64,000 nucleotides of DNA from Bacteroidales bacterium (GCA_017935505.1 JAGBHM010000014.1:124001-188000); one strand, 5' to 3'. Positions 53,190 to 62,160 are shown, counted from the stretch's first letter. Notes: generated by a model not told the origin, from the letters alone. Made by a program: numbers and translations.

Positions 53190-54422
53190 ATGAAGATAAA
53201 GATTGCATTGCCATGGCAGATCCTGATAGCATTGGTTCTGGGAGTTGTGTTCGGTATATTCGGACATGATTATGTAAAATACATCAGTTGGGCCGGTGAT
53301 ATGTTCCTGCGCCTGCTCAAGATGATTGTGATTCCAATTGTCTTCTCATCAATGGTGGTTGGTGTAGCAAGTATCGGAAAGACCGGAGGTCTTGGACGTA
53401 TTGCAGGAAAAACATTTGCATTCTATGTCTCCACAACTGTTATTGCAACACTGATAGGTCTTCTTTTTGTCAATATCCTCAAACCTGGTGTGGGCTCATC
53501 GCTGGTTTCTCAGGCAGACTCTGCCGCACAAATGGCAACAGCGGAGAAGGTTTCACTTGGAGAGCGTGTCATAAACATCATTCCGGACAATATCTTCTCA
53601 ACTTTGGCGCAAGGTGATTTGCTGGCTGTGATTTTCTTTGCAATCCTGTTCGGCTATTTTGTAACCCAGGTAGGAGACAAGTCGAGAAATACAATAGTGG
53701 ATGTGTTCCAGGCTGTATTTGATGTGATAATGAAAATTACCCTCTCTGTGATAAAACTTGCCCCTTATGGAGTGTTTGCAATTGTGGCAAAGATGATTTC
53801 ACAGCAGGCAGGAGATCTCGACAAACTGGCTGAAATTGCCCAGAGTCTGGGTATGTTCGTGCTCATTGTATGGATAGGATGTATAATACAGTTCTTTGTC
53901 ATACTCCCTTCTACAGTATACTTCTTGGGAAAAGAGAACCCTTGGAGACATATGAAAAAGATGTCTACAGCAATCCTTACAGCCTTCTCAACTTGTTCAT
54001 CAGGAGCGGCACTGCCTATCTCATTGAAGGATTCCCAGGAGAAATGCGGAATTTCAAACAAGATAGCCAGCTTTACACTTCCATTGGGTGCAACTGTAAA
54101 TATGAATGGTACAGCCCTTTATGAAGGTGTGGCCGTAATATTCCTTTCTCAAGTCTATGGTATAGAACTTTCGTTCATTGAGCAGATGATAATAGTGGTA
54201 ACAGTCCTCTTCTCAGCAATAGGAACTGCAAGTATCCCGATGGCCGGTCTTGTAATGCTCTCTGTAGCGGTAACTGTAGCAGGACTTCCTTTGGAAGGTA
54301 TCGGACTTGTCCTTGCTGTTGAGCAGCTCTGCGATATGCCTCGTACTGCAACAAACTCTTATGGAGACATGTGTGGTGCTGTGGTAATTGCCAAATCGGA
54401 GGGTGAAAAACTTACAATATAG
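53190..54422 (+). CDS. Dicarboxylate/amino acid:cation symporter (GltP/DctA family)
   Basis: The 410-residue membrane protein has about eight helices and two re-entrant loops. Hairpin 1 contains FSTCSSGAALPISLK (Ser-rich motif), helix 7 has the cation-binding NMNGTALYEG (commonly NMDGT), and near the end is DMPRTATNSYGD. These residues hold the substrate and cations in GltPh-type transporters. Glutamate or aspartate uptake is the likely role, supported by the racemase upstream and the gad genes beyond. A hairpin just after the stop probably ends the transcript. Confidence 0.92.
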   Translation: MKIKIALPWQILIALVLGVVFGIFGHDYVKYISWAGDMFLRLLKMIVIPIVFSSMVVGVASIGKTGGLGRIAGKTFAFYVSTTVIATLIGLLFVNILKPGVGSSLVSQADSAAQMATAEKVSLGERVINIIPDNIFSTLAQGDLLAVIFFAILFGYFVTQVGDKSRNTIVDVFQAVFDVIMKITLSVIKLAPYGVFAIVAKMISQQAGDLDKLAEIAQSLGMFVLIVWIGCIIQFFVILPSTVYFLGKENPWRHMKKMSTAILTAFSTCSSGAALPISLKDSQEKCGISNKIASFTLPLGATVNMNGTALYEGVAVIFLSQVYGIELSFIEQMIIVVTVLFSAIGTASIPMAGLVMLSVAVTVAGLPLEGIGLVLAVEQLCDMPRTATNSYGDMCGAVVIAKSEGEKLTI

Positions 54423-54447
54423 TGTGATGTAGCCTTAAACGGATATG

Positions 54448-54482
54448 AGCGGGTGACTATAAGTGATTTAGTCACCCGCTTT
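54448..54482 (+). terminator. Terminator-like hairpin after the symporter gene
   Basis: A perfect 12-base stem (54448-54459 with 54469-54480, AGCGGGTGACTA) and a nine-base loop lie 25 bases after the stop. Only three T follow, so the T-tract is weak. Confidence 0.65.
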
Positions 54483-54504
54483 CGTGTATTGATGGTGGCA
54501 GCAA

Positions 54505-54615
54505 GGTAAGTTTGGATGGTGTGGCCGCCCGTGGTCTCGAACGGGAGGAGTCCGCGACAAAGTCGTGGAAGGGATGAAGTTGGAACAAGTTCAGACAGAC
54601 CAAGCCGAACTTACC
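54505..54615. ncRNA. Candidate structured RNA of unknown class
   Basis: Between the converging 3' ends of the symporter and gadC lies a GC-rich, gene-free 111-base block. An 11-base closing helix pairs 54505-54515 with 54605-54615 (one G-T). Inside are CCCGT/ACGGG (54528-54532 with 54541-54545) and TCCGCGAC/GTCGTGGA (54551-54558 with 54562-54569) with an AAA loop. The first loop (GGTCT, 54533-54537) could pair with AGACC (54597-54601), forming a pseudoknot. Strand and function are unknown. No promoter is evident. Confidence 0.45.
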
Positions 54616-54652
54616 CTGTTGGCACTTATCGGTCCATGTATATAAATAAGAA

Positions 54653-54698
54653 AGAGGCTAACCTCAAAATCAATTATTTGACTTTTTAGTCAGCCTCT
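54653..54698 (-). terminator. Probable terminator of gadB-gadC
   Basis: On the minus strand AGAGGCT (54698-54692) pairs with AGCCTCT (54659-54653), and a T-rich run follows. The loop is long and holds a small GACT/AGTC stem. It lies about 20 bases after the gadC stop. Confidence 0.6.
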
Positions 54699-54718
54699 CT
54701 CCAACTATCGGAAAAATA

Positions 54719-56170
54719 TCATTTTTCCCAATGGAAAGGTTCAAACTCCGCATCTTTTGCAAGCCATGACTCTTTGCGGTTTGCATATATTATAAATGGT
54801 GCGGCAACTACAACAATACATCCGCCAATAAGTACGGAGAACCATACCGCATTACTGCCTGTGTTGATCTGGGCAGGTGGAATGAAGCTCAGTACAAATG
54901 CCAGCAGCGAACCGGCAAAGCCCAGACCTGCAATAATCCACATCATACCATTTCCCTTTGTTCCTATTTTGAAAGGCCTTGGAGCATCTTTCATGATGTA
55001 GCGCAGCCTTATGGCTCCGGAGAACATCAGCAGATACATTATCAGATAGAGCAGAACTGAAAGTTGGGACAATATCTGATAAAAGCTCTGCACCGACGGC
55101 ATCACAACAAACAGCAGTCCCAAAAGTGTGACAATCACTCCCTGTACCATCAGTATATTCTTCTGTACACCAATCTTGTTTGTCTTCTGGAAAAATGGAG
55201 GAAGGTAACCCGCCTTACCTACAGCAAATATACCTTTTGAAGGTCCGGCTACCCAGGTAAGTACTCCAGCCAGAACTCCAAATGACAATGCTATTGCCAT
55301 GATAGGGGAGAGCCATGATGCGTGGATATAGCTGAAATACCTATCGAATCCTATAAGGAGACTCTGGGTAAGATTTATCTCTTTTTGAGGAATTATTGCT
55401 CCAAGTGAAAAAGTGCCCAGAATGAAAATCAGCACTGTAATTGCGGCTCCCATGAATATCGCCTTCGGATAGTTTTTTGCAGGATTGTCCATCTCTTTTA
55501 CATGTATACCGCTCATCTCCATACCTGCATAGAAAAGGAATATTGATGAGGCCAGTACCAGATTGTCGAGATTGTTCAGATCGGGGAAGAATTTTCCATT
55601 GAAATCCATCTGGGACTCTCCGCCTGTTGCAAGGTAGACTATACCCAGTATTACAAGGAGCGCAGCTGGTATTATTGTTCCGGCCAGACCTCCGGCTTTT
55701 GCAACTTTTCCAACCCAGCCCATTCCCTTCAGGGAGATCCAGGTAGCCAGCCAATATATTCCAAGAACTACCACCAGTGTGTAGATCCTGTTGGAAGCCA
55801 AGGCCATGTCCGCACTTTGGTTCATACCTATAAAAGCGATGGAGACAGCTCCGAATGTCAGGACTGTAGGATACCAGATGGCATTCTGGATCCATTGCAG
55901 CCATATTGCAAGGAAGCCCCATTTTTTACCATATGCCTCTCCAACCCATCTGAATACACCACCCTGCTTGTCCTGAAACATTGCAGCCATTTCTGCTGCA
56001 ACCATCGAAGTAGGTATAAGAAAAACTATTGCGGCAAAGAGGTAGTAGAAGGCAGAGCTTACTCCGTATTCAGCCTCTGCAGGGATGCCCCTGAGGCTTA
56101 CAACAGCAGTTACATTCATTATGGCAAGGGTAAATATACCCAGTTTTGCAGCCTGTTTAATATTTGCCAT
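54719..56170 (-). CDS. gadC: Glutamate:GABA antiporter (APC family permease)
   Basis: The 483-residue protein has about 12 membrane helices and the APC-type start (KLGIFTLAIMNVTAVVSLRGIPAEAEYG) that marks the GadC group. It also has GAIIPQKEINLTQS and a C-terminal tail rich in charged residues (FEPFHWEK) that could serve as the pH plug. With GadB it exports GABA in exchange for glutamate, removing protons from the cytoplasm in acid. It lies about 42 bases after gadB. The family assignment is firm, and glutamate/GABA specificity is inferred from the gadB neighbour. Confidence 0.9.
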   Translation of the reverse strand: MANIKQAAKLGIFTLAIMNVTAVVSLRGIPAEAEYGVSSAFYYLFAAIVFLIPTSMVAAEMAAMFQDKQGGVFRWVGEAYGKKWGFLAIWLQWIQNAIWYPTVLTFGAVSIAFIGMNQSADMALASNRIYTLVVVLGIYWLATWISLKGMGWVGKVAKAGGLAGTIIPAALLVILGIVYLATGGESQMDFNGKFFPDLNNLDNLVLASSIFLFYAGMEMSGIHVKEMDNPAKNYPKAIFMGAAITVLIFILGTFSLGAIIPQKEINLTQSLLIGFDRYFSYIHASWLSPIMAIALSFGVLAGVLTWVAGPSKGIFAVGKAGYLPPFFQKTNKIGVQKNILMVQGVIVTLLGLLFVVMPSVQSFYQILSQLSVLLYLIMYLLMFSGAIRLRYIMKDAPRPFKIGTKGNGMMWIIAGLGFAGSLLAFVLSFIPPAQINTGSNAVWFSVLIGGCIVVVAAPFIIYANRKESWLAKDAEFEPFHWEK

Positions 56171-56212
56171 ATCTATATCTATTAAGTGAATAACTAATTG
56201 TTGGCAGAATTT

Positions 56213-57628
56213 TTAGTGGGTGAACACACGGCCCTTCAGCTTTTCCTCATTTTCATATGCAACTCTGGTTGCTGTAGGGTATTGCAGCTGTTCAAACTCT
56301 GCAACGGCACTTTTTATATCTGCAAGGAGCATATCTGCCAAATCGCGTGTAAATCCTTGTTTTACAACGGCCCTCATGACAATAATATCTGTGAGGTCTG
56401 CAGGAAGGGTGTATGCTGGAATCATCCATCCGCTCTGTTGCAGACGTGCCTGGAGATCATAAAGGGTCCATTTGGCACTTTTGTTATACTCTTCATCAAG
56501 ATGCCAGATGAAGAGAGGATTGACAACCTCATCAGCATAATTTTTGAATTGAGGCATCTTGCCTATCTCTCTCCACAAATATTTGGCAATCTCCAGGCAG
56601 TTTTGCTGTATTGCCTTGTAGCCCTCAAATCCATACCTTATGAAATTGTAGTATTGTCCGAGGATTTGTGCTGCTGGCCTTGAGAAGTTGAGTCCCACCT
56701 GATAAATTTCGGAGCCCAGATAGTTTACTGAGAAGCTCATTTCATCGGGCAGATATTTTTTGTCGCGCCATATTACCCATCCGAGGCCCGGATAGACAAG
56801 TCCATATTTGTGGCCCGATGTACTGATTGATATAACCCATTTCAATCTGAAATCCCATCTCTTTTCCGGATTGAGGAATGGAAGGATAAAGCCGCCGCTG
56901 GCAGCATCAACATGTATCGGTATTTCATAGCCGGTCTTCTCATTATACTCGTCGAGAGCATTATTGAGAGCTTCAACATCGTCATTCAGACCTGTCCAGG
57001 TGACACCCTGTATAGGTACAATACATATGGTATTTTCATCACACTTTTCAAGAGCCTGTTTGGGGTCCAAAGTGATGTGTTCTTTTGTAACAGGGACAGT
57101 CCTCATTTCAATTTGCCACAGTTGTGCAAATTTCTCCCATACCACCTGGTAACCGCTGCTGATTACAAAATTAGGCTTGTCATAAGGTTTTCCGGCCTCT
57201 TTTCTTCTGTTGCGCCATCGCAGCCATGCCGAAATTCCTCCAAGCATGCAGGCTTCAGAGGAGCCTATGCCAACAGCTCCGGCTTTCCATTTGGCCTGTT
57301 CCGGTGAATTCCACAAATTAGCAATAATATTGATGCACTTGCCGTTCATTACCGCAATACGTGGATATTCAGTTTCGTCGATATAGTTTATATTGATTGC
57401 CTCATTCATAAGTTTTGTAGCATGCTTGTCCATGTATGTTGTTACAAATGTTGCAAGATTAAGCATAGGGTTTGTTTGGGAATAGGTCTCCTCCTTTACC
57501 ATCTGATATGCAATTTCAGGAGGGGTAGGTTTTTGAGGAATAGTATTGTAAGGTGCAGGTTCAAGTATTCTCTCAGACCCGAATACAGACTCGTCCGGAT
57601 AGTTGGCTTTTGAATTTTGGGTATTCAT
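56213..57628 (-). CDS. gadB: Glutamate decarboxylase
   Basis: GadB turns glutamate into GABA and CO2 using pyridoxal phosphate. The 471-residue protein has the HVDAASGGFILPFL cofactor motif with its Asp, and STSGHKYGLVYPG with the Schiff-base Lys274 (E. coli GadB uses Lys276). The C-terminus ends with a His-containing tail (FTH) like that of the pH-gated E. coli enzyme. Length matches E. coli GadB. Together with gadC it forms a standard acid-resistance pair. Confidence 0.97.
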   Translation of the reverse strand: MNTQNSKANYPDESVFGSERILEPAPYNTIPQKPTPPEIAYQMVKEETYSQTNPMLNLATFVTTYMDKHATKLMNEAININYIDETEYPRIAVMNGKCINIIANLWNSPEQAKWKAGAVGIGSSEACMLGGISAWLRWRNRRKEAGKPYDKPNFVISSGYQVVWEKFAQLWQIEMRTVPVTKEHITLDPKQALEKCDENTICIVPIQGVTWTGLNDDVEALNNALDEYNEKTGYEIPIHVDAASGGFILPFLNPEKRWDFRLKWVISISTSGHKYGLVYPGLGWVIWRDKKYLPDEMSFSVNYLGSEIYQVGLNFSRPAAQILGQYYNFIRYGFEGYKAIQQNCLEIAKYLWREIGKMPQFKNYADEVVNPLFIWHLDEEYNKSAKWTLYDLQARLQQSGWMIPAYTLPADLTDIIVMRAVVKQGFTRDLADMLLADIKSAVAEFEQLQYPTATRVAYENEEKLKGRVFTH

Positions 57629-57750
57629 AACTATTTAATTATTAAAAATATATGGTTGATAAATTAATTGCATCCATCTAAACAACCATCATTTGTCTTT
57701 GTTTAATATGGCACAAAATGGTTGGGATAAGTAAATTTGTTTTAGAAAAA

Positions 57751-57782
57751 TTTGCATTTTAGAATTATTATAAATAAATTTG
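57751..57782 (+). promoter_or_regulatory. Promoter of perR
   Basis: TTTG (57751-57754) is followed after 20 bases by TAAATTTG (57775-57782), a close fit to the Bacteroidota consensus. It lies 20 bases ahead of the perR start, and the operator sits between the two elements. Confidence 0.75.
57759..57773 (+). promoter_or_regulatory. PerR box in the perR promoter
   Basis: TTAGAATTATTATAA matches the Bacillus Per box TTATAATNATTATAA at all fixed positions but one. It lies between the -33 and -7 elements, so a bound repressor would block RNA polymerase. Confidence 0.65.
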
Positions 57783-57801
57783 CACCATAAATGATAATGA
57801 T

Positions 57802-58206
57802 ATGGAGACAATAAAGGAAAAAATTCATCAGAGCGGATTGAAGGCGACGCCACAGAGGATTGCCATCTACAGTGCCATGCAGAGACTTGGACATGCTTCT
57901 GCCGATATGATCACCGAAGAGCTCAACGGTATATTTCCTTCACTTACAATTGCCACCGTCTATAATGTATTGGAATCATTTGTAGGTTCAGGTTTATTGG
58001 TCAGACGATACAGTTCCAACAATAAGATGTATTTTGATGTGAATACATACTCTCATGCTCACTTTTACGACCCGGAGAGCAACAGACATGTTGATTATGA
58101 AGATCAGGAGCTTGTAAAGCTGGTTACAGACTATGTAAACAGCAGAGGCCTTACAGACTTCAAGTTGGATTCTGTTGATATTCAGTTGATAGGAACTTTG
58201 GCTTAG
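57802..58206 (+). CDS. perR: Peroxide-sensing Fur-family repressor PerR, cysteine-free
   Basis: The 134-residue protein has a Fur winged helix (about 1-78, with PSLTIATVYNVLESF as recognition region) and a short dimer domain. The five PerR regulatory-metal ligands are all there: His31, Asp79, His85, His87 and Asp98, each exactly six positions lower than B. subtilis His37, Asp85, His91, His93 and Asp104. Asp at the last site separates PerR from Fur. There is no cysteine, so the structural zinc site of B. subtilis PerR (four Cys) is absent. A Per box lies in its promoter, and rubrerythrin follows 67 bases downstream. Confidence 0.92.
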   Translation: METIKEKIHQSGLKATPQRIAIYSAMQRLGHASADMITEELNGIFPSLTIATVYNVLESFVGSGLLVRRYSSNNKMYFDVNTYSHAHFYDPESNRHVDYEDQELVKLVTDYVNSRGLTDFKLDSVDIQLIGTLA

Positions 58207-58217
58207 AATGATTTTGA
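58203..58217 (+). promoter_or_regulatory. Weak PerR-box-like site ahead of rubrerythrin
   Basis: TTAGAATGATTTTGA matches the Per box at 11 of 14 fixed positions. It spans the perR stop codon and lies about 57 bases before the rubrerythrin ATG. Chance matches of this quality are likely in AT-rich DNA. Confidence 0.3.
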
Positions 58218-58273
58218 TATAGAGTAATTTTGAAATATTTTGTTAACTTTACAGCAATAAACAATAGATAATT

Positions 58274-58849
58274 ATGAATACTTTGAAAGGTACACAGACA
58301 GAGAAAAACCTGCTTCATTCATTTGCAGGTGAGTCACAGGCTAGAATGAGATACAACTATTTTGCAAGTGTTGCAAAAAAAGAGGGCTACGAGCAGATTG
58401 CAGCTATATTCAATGAGACAGCAGATCAGGAGAAGGAGCATGCAAAGAGATTCTTCAAATTCCTTGAGGGTGGAATGGTTGAGATTACTGCAACATTCCC
58501 TGCAGGTGTTATCGGCACAACTGCAGAAAACCTTAAAGCTGCAGCTGAGGGTGAGCATGAGGAGTGGTCTGACGCTTATCCTAAATTTGCTGAAATCGCA
58601 GAGCAGGAGGGCTTTATTGAGATTGCAAAAGTTTTCAGAGCTATTGCATCTGTGGAAGCTGAGCACGAGAAGAGATACCTTACCCTTCTGGAGCTTGTTG
58701 AGACTAATAAAGTTTTTGAGAGAGATGAGGCTATCGTATGGCAATGCCGCAACTGCGGATTTGTACTTACAGGTAAGAGAGCTCCTCTGAAATGCCCTGC
58801 ATGTGCTCATCCTCAGGCATACTTTGAGAAAATGAAGGAGATTTGCTAA
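58274..58849 (+). CDS. Rubrerythrin
   Basis: Rubrerythrin reduces hydrogen peroxide in anaerobes. The 191-residue protein has a four-helix diiron domain with the Glu-carrying motifs [30 protein letters not shown] and [13 protein letters not shown]-terminal rubredoxin domain follows with [10 protein letters not shown] and [12 protein letters not shown]. Length and order are standard. It follows perR and ends before a strong terminator, so peroxide control by PerR is likely. Confidence 0.96.
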   Translation: MNTLKGTQTEKNLLHSFAGESQARMRYNYFASVAKKEGYEQIAAIFNETADQEKEHAKRFFKFLEGGMVEITATFPAGVIGTTAENLKAAAEGEHEEWSDAYPKFAEIAEQEGFIEIAKVFRAIASVEAEHEKRYLTLLELVETNKVFERDEAIVWQCRNCGFVLTGKRAPLKCPACAHPQAYFEKMKEIC

Positions 58850-58869
58850 GCCTCTCTTTCTGAATATTT

Positions 58870-58902
58870 AAAGATTCACTCCTTTTGGGGTGAATCTTTT
58901 TT
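58870..58902 (+). terminator. Intrinsic terminator after rubrerythrin
   Basis: AAAGATTCACTCC (58870-58882) pairs with GGGGTGAATCTTT (58887-58899) with one G-T, a TTTT loop and a T-run. Confidence 0.92.
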
Positions 58903-58938
58903 ATATGGGCATGGTGCTGTTTTAAGAATGTTATTTGT

Positions 58939-58946
58939 TATCTTTG
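58939..58946 (+). promoter_or_regulatory. -7 element of the DUF4290 gene
   Basis: TATCTTTG fits TAnnTTTG, 37 bases ahead of the start at 58984. It probably drives DUF4290-ftsK-lolA. Confidence 0.55.
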
Positions 58947-58983
58947 CAAACGGTACGGTGTGCCCTAAAAGAAATAGACGAAA

Positions 58984-59637
58984 ATGGATTACAATACGCA
59001 ACGAGAGAAGCTTATGATGCCTGAATATGGCCGCCATGTTCAGGATATGATAAATTATGTAAAGAATATACCTGACAAGGAGAAGAGGAATGAGCAGATA
59101 CAGGCAGTTGTCTCTGTTATGGGAACATTGAACCCACAGTTGAGGGATTTGAATGATTTTAAGCACAAATTGTGGGATCATGTGCATATAATATCTGATT
59201 TTGAGATAGATATAGATTCGCCATATCCAACTCCAACAAGGGAGACCCTCTCTACAAAACCAAATATAATCCCATTGCAGAAGACACCGGTAAAGGCATC
59301 GCATTATGGCCGTAACATTCAGAATATGATAGAGGTTATCGCCCAAAGACCGGATGATGAGGTGAAGACATATATGATAAGGACCCTTGCATCATACATG
59401 AGACAGCAATATCTGATCTGGAATAAGGATTCGGTTTCGGAAGAGACAATATTCAATGATATAAACAAGTTGTCCGACGGAAGAATTACAGTTCCCGAGG
59501 ATGTACATATCGGAGTGGGAATCTCCGAGAGCCAGAATTTCCAGCGCAATGGCGGCAACAATGGAGGAAGAAATGGCGGCAACAATTTCAAGAACAAGGG
59601 GAAAAACAATAACAAGCGTAGAAAAGGGAACAAATAG
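58984..59637 (+). CDS. DUF4290 domain protein
   Basis: The 217-residue protein matches DUF4290 in its start (YNTQREKLMMPEYGRHVQDM), in the repeated YGRHVQ/YGRNIQ motif (near residues 15 and 108) and in DLNDFKHKLWDHVHIISDFEIDID. It has no signal sequence and ends with a Gly/Asn/Lys-rich basic tail (about the last 40 residues) that could bind nucleic acid. The function is unknown. In Bacteroidota it often precedes murA or division genes, and here ftsK starts two bases after its stop. Confidence 0.88.
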   Translation: MDYNTQREKLMMPEYGRHVQDMINYVKNIPDKEKRNEQIQAVVSVMGTLNPQLRDLNDFKHKLWDHVHIISDFEIDIDSPYPTPTRETLSTKPNIIPLQKTPVKASHYGRNIQNMIEVIAQRPDDEVKTYMIRTLASYMRQQYLIWNKDSVSEETIFNDINKLSDGRITVPEDVHIGVGISESQNFQRNGGNNGGRNGGNNFKNKGKNNNKRRKGNK

Positions 59638-59639
59638 TT

Positions 59640-62156
59640 ATGGCAGGACGTACTACCTCAAAAAAGAATAGGGAAAAGGAGCTGGCCAAGGCTGAGGTTG
59701 CTGTTCCGGGAAGGAAGGAGAGCCTATATCTGTTATGCGGCCTTGCATCGTTGGCTCTGGCATTTTACACACTGGTATCGCTTCTTTCATATCTGTTCAC
59801 ATGGGCAGATGACCAGAGCCTGTTTGCAGACAACGGCTTGCTTGGCACTGTTATGCAGGTGGAAAACGGTGGCGGAAAAGTTGGATTGGTCTGGGCAAAT
59901 TTTTTGATTTCAAAATTGTTCGGACTGGGCGCTTTCATTATTCCCTTTTTCTTTGGTGGAGTTGCGCTGTTTTGCCTTAAAATAAAGAAAATAAAGCTGT
60001 TGAGATTCTTCTTCATCTCTCTGTTTGGCTGTATCATAATGTCTGTGGCATTTTCATTCTTGTTTTCATTTACCAAATTCGACAGTTGGTTCGGTAACGG
60101 TGCAGGAGGCTCTTACGGATACTATGTGAATGCATGGCTGAAGAGCATGCTGGGAGATTTTGGGGCTGCATCTGTCATATTTATTGCCATAGTCGCATGG
60201 GCAATTTCCGTAAACAACAAGATTGTTGACAAATTCAACAGATGGATCGACAAGATTACCGCTTCAAGACCAGAAAAGGTTAAAAACAAAAATGTTGAGC
60301 CTGTAGAGGAGAATCCTCAGGAGGAGACCGACGGTGAACCATTTGAAATGGAGGATATTGAGAAGGCAGTGGTATCGACAGGCAGTGACATTACATTCGA
60401 AATAAAGGAGCAGGATGATTCCGAAGGGGATGATGATGGCATTATAGATCTGTCTGGGCTCTCTGATGATATTGAGAAGGATGATCAGGAGATTCCTGAA
60501 AACCCTGATCTGGAGATTGTCTCTTCGCCTGATGCTCCAGTTATAAATGATATCAAGCCAAAAGAGGTGGAGAAGAAGGAGAAAGATGAGAGTGATTTTC
60601 TGTCGGAACTCTCTGAAGATGAGTTGAGAACTCTGTTTGATCCGAGACTCGACCTTTCATCATACCAGGCACCTCCAATCTCTCTGCTTGAAGATTACAA
60701 AGATAAATGGTACGAGGTTTCCAAGGAGGAGCTTGAAAAGAACAAACATCAGATTGTACGCACTTTGGCAAATTATAAGATAGGAATTTCCAAAGTTTCT
60801 GCAAGAATAGGTCCAACAGTAACTCTTTATGAAATTGTGCCGGCTCCAGGTGTAAGGGTATCCCAGATCAAGCGTCTGGAGGAGGATATACAGCTCTCTT
60901 TGGCTGCGAGGGGAGTGCGTGTTGTAACACTTCCAGGTACAAACTCGATAGGTATAGAGGTGGCAAATGAGAAGCCTAGTGTTGTTTCCATGCTTTCGAT
61001 ATTGGATGACCCTTCATTCAAGGAGGCCAAGTATGACCTGCCTGTTGCAATGGGTAAAACCATAAAGAATGAGGTCTATTCATTTGACCTTGCAAAGATG
61101 CCGCATCTTCTTGTAGCTGGAGCTACAGGACAGGGTAAATCTGTGGGTCTTAATGCCATACTTGCCTCATTGCTCTACCGCAAACATCCGTCTGAACTGA
61201 AACTGGTTCTGGTTGACCCTAAAAAGGTTGAGCTTTCGCTCTATTCAAAACTCGAGAAGCACTTCTTGGCACAGTTGCCTGATGCCGATGAGCCTGTAAT
61301 AACTGATACTCAAAAGGTTGTATATACTCTTAAATCGTTGTGCATGGAGATGGACAGCCGATATGACCTGCTTAAAATAGCTGGTGTGAGGAATATAAAG
61401 GAGTATAACGAGAAGTTCCTGCAGCGCAGACTGAATCCAATGAAAGGCCACAGATTCCTTCCTTATATTGTGGTTGTAATTGATGAGTTTGCAGACTTGC
61501 TCATGACTGCAGGAAGGGATATTGAGGAGCCTATCGCGCGTCTTGCCCAGCTGGCCAGAGCAATAGGAATACACCTTGTAATTGCAACACAGAGACCTAC
61601 GACATCTGTAATTACCGGTAATATAAAAGCTAACTTCCCGGCCCGTATAGCATTTATGGTGCGTTCAAGCATAGATTCAAAGACAATTCTCGATGAAGTT
61701 GGCGCGAAACAGCTTATAGGTAGGGGAGATATGCTCATTTCAACAGGCGGCGAACTTACCCGTGTACAGTGTGCCTTGATTGAAACCAAAGAGGTAGAGA
61801 GGGTTGTAGACTTTATCGGTAATCAGAGAGGATATACTACGGCACACTATTTGCCTGAGTATACAGGTGAAGAGAAGGATGGAGATGGCGGCTCTGTAGG
61901 TGCCGTTGACCTTAACAAGAGAGATTCCCTCTTTGAAGAGGCGGCCAAACTCATAGTAATGCACCAGCAGGGGTCGACATCCCTTATCCAGAGAAAAATG
62001 AATTTGGGCTACAACCATGCAGGCAGAATTATGGACCAGCTTGAGGTTGCCGGAATTGTAGGACCTTTTGAGGGCAGCAAAGCCCGACAGGTGCTTGTTT
62101 CAGACCTTACAGAACTGGATGCCAGACTTGCCAATATAAAGGATATATACGGGTAA
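59640..62156 (+). CDS. ftsK: DNA translocase FtsK
   Basis: FtsK anchors at the septum and pumps DNA during chromosome segregation. The 838-residue protein has four or five N-terminal membrane helices (about 25-195), an acidic linker (about 200-325) and the motor domain. Its Walker A is AGATGQGKSVGLNAI near residue 492, its Walker B VVVIDEFADLL near 622. A C-terminal winged-helix gamma domain (LVMHQQGSTSLIQRKMNLGYNHAGRIMDQLE) reads orienting DNA motifs. The linker is short, as usual in Bacteroidota. lolA follows by four bases. Confidence 0.96.
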   Translation: MAGRTTSKKNREKELAKAEVAVPGRKESLYLLCGLASLALAFYTLVSLLSYLFTWADDQSLFADNGLLGTVMQVENGGGKVGLVWANFLISKLFGLGAFIIPFFFGGVALFCLKIKKIKLLRFFFISLFGCIIMSVAFSFLFSFTKFDSWFGNGAGGSYGYYVNAWLKSMLGDFGAASVIFIAIVAWAISVNNKIVDKFNRWIDKITASRPEKVKNKNVEPVEENPQEETDGEPFEMEDIEKAVVSTGSDITFEIKEQDDSEGDDDGIIDLSGLSDDIEKDDQEIPENPDLEIVSSPDAPVINDIKPKEVEKKEKDESDFLSELSEDELRTLFDPRLDLSSYQAPPISLLEDYKDKWYEVSKEELEKNKHQIVRTLANYKIGISKVSARIGPTVTLYEIVPAPGVRVSQIKRLEEDIQLSLAARGVRVVTLPGTNSIGIEVANEKPSVVSMLSILDDPSFKEAKYDLPVAMGKTIKNEVYSFDLAKMPHLLVAGATGQGKSVGLNAILASLLYRKHPSELKLVLVDPKKVELSLYSKLEKHFLAQLPDADEPVITDTQKVVYTLKSLCMEMDSRYDLLKIAGVRNIKEYNEKFLQRRLNPMKGHRFLPYIVVVIDEFADLLMTAGRDIEEPIARLAQLARAIGIHLVIATQRPTTSVITGNIKANFPARIAFMVRSSIDSKTILDEVGAKQLIGRGDMLISTGGELTRVQCALIETKEVERVVDFIGNQRGYTTAHYLPEYTGEEKDGDGGSVGAVDLNKRDSLFEEAAKLIVMHQQGSTSLIQRKMNLGYNHAGRIMDQLEVAGIVGPFEGSKARQVLVSDLTELDARLANIKDIYG

Positions 62157-62160
62157 TATT

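Noticed and set aside
54505..54640. Candidate RNA as RNase P, SRP RNA or tRNA fragment
   Set aside because: The GGAGGAGTCCGCG stretch faintly recalls the RNase P start, but length and other conserved parts do not fit. No SRP loop and no tRNA arms are present.
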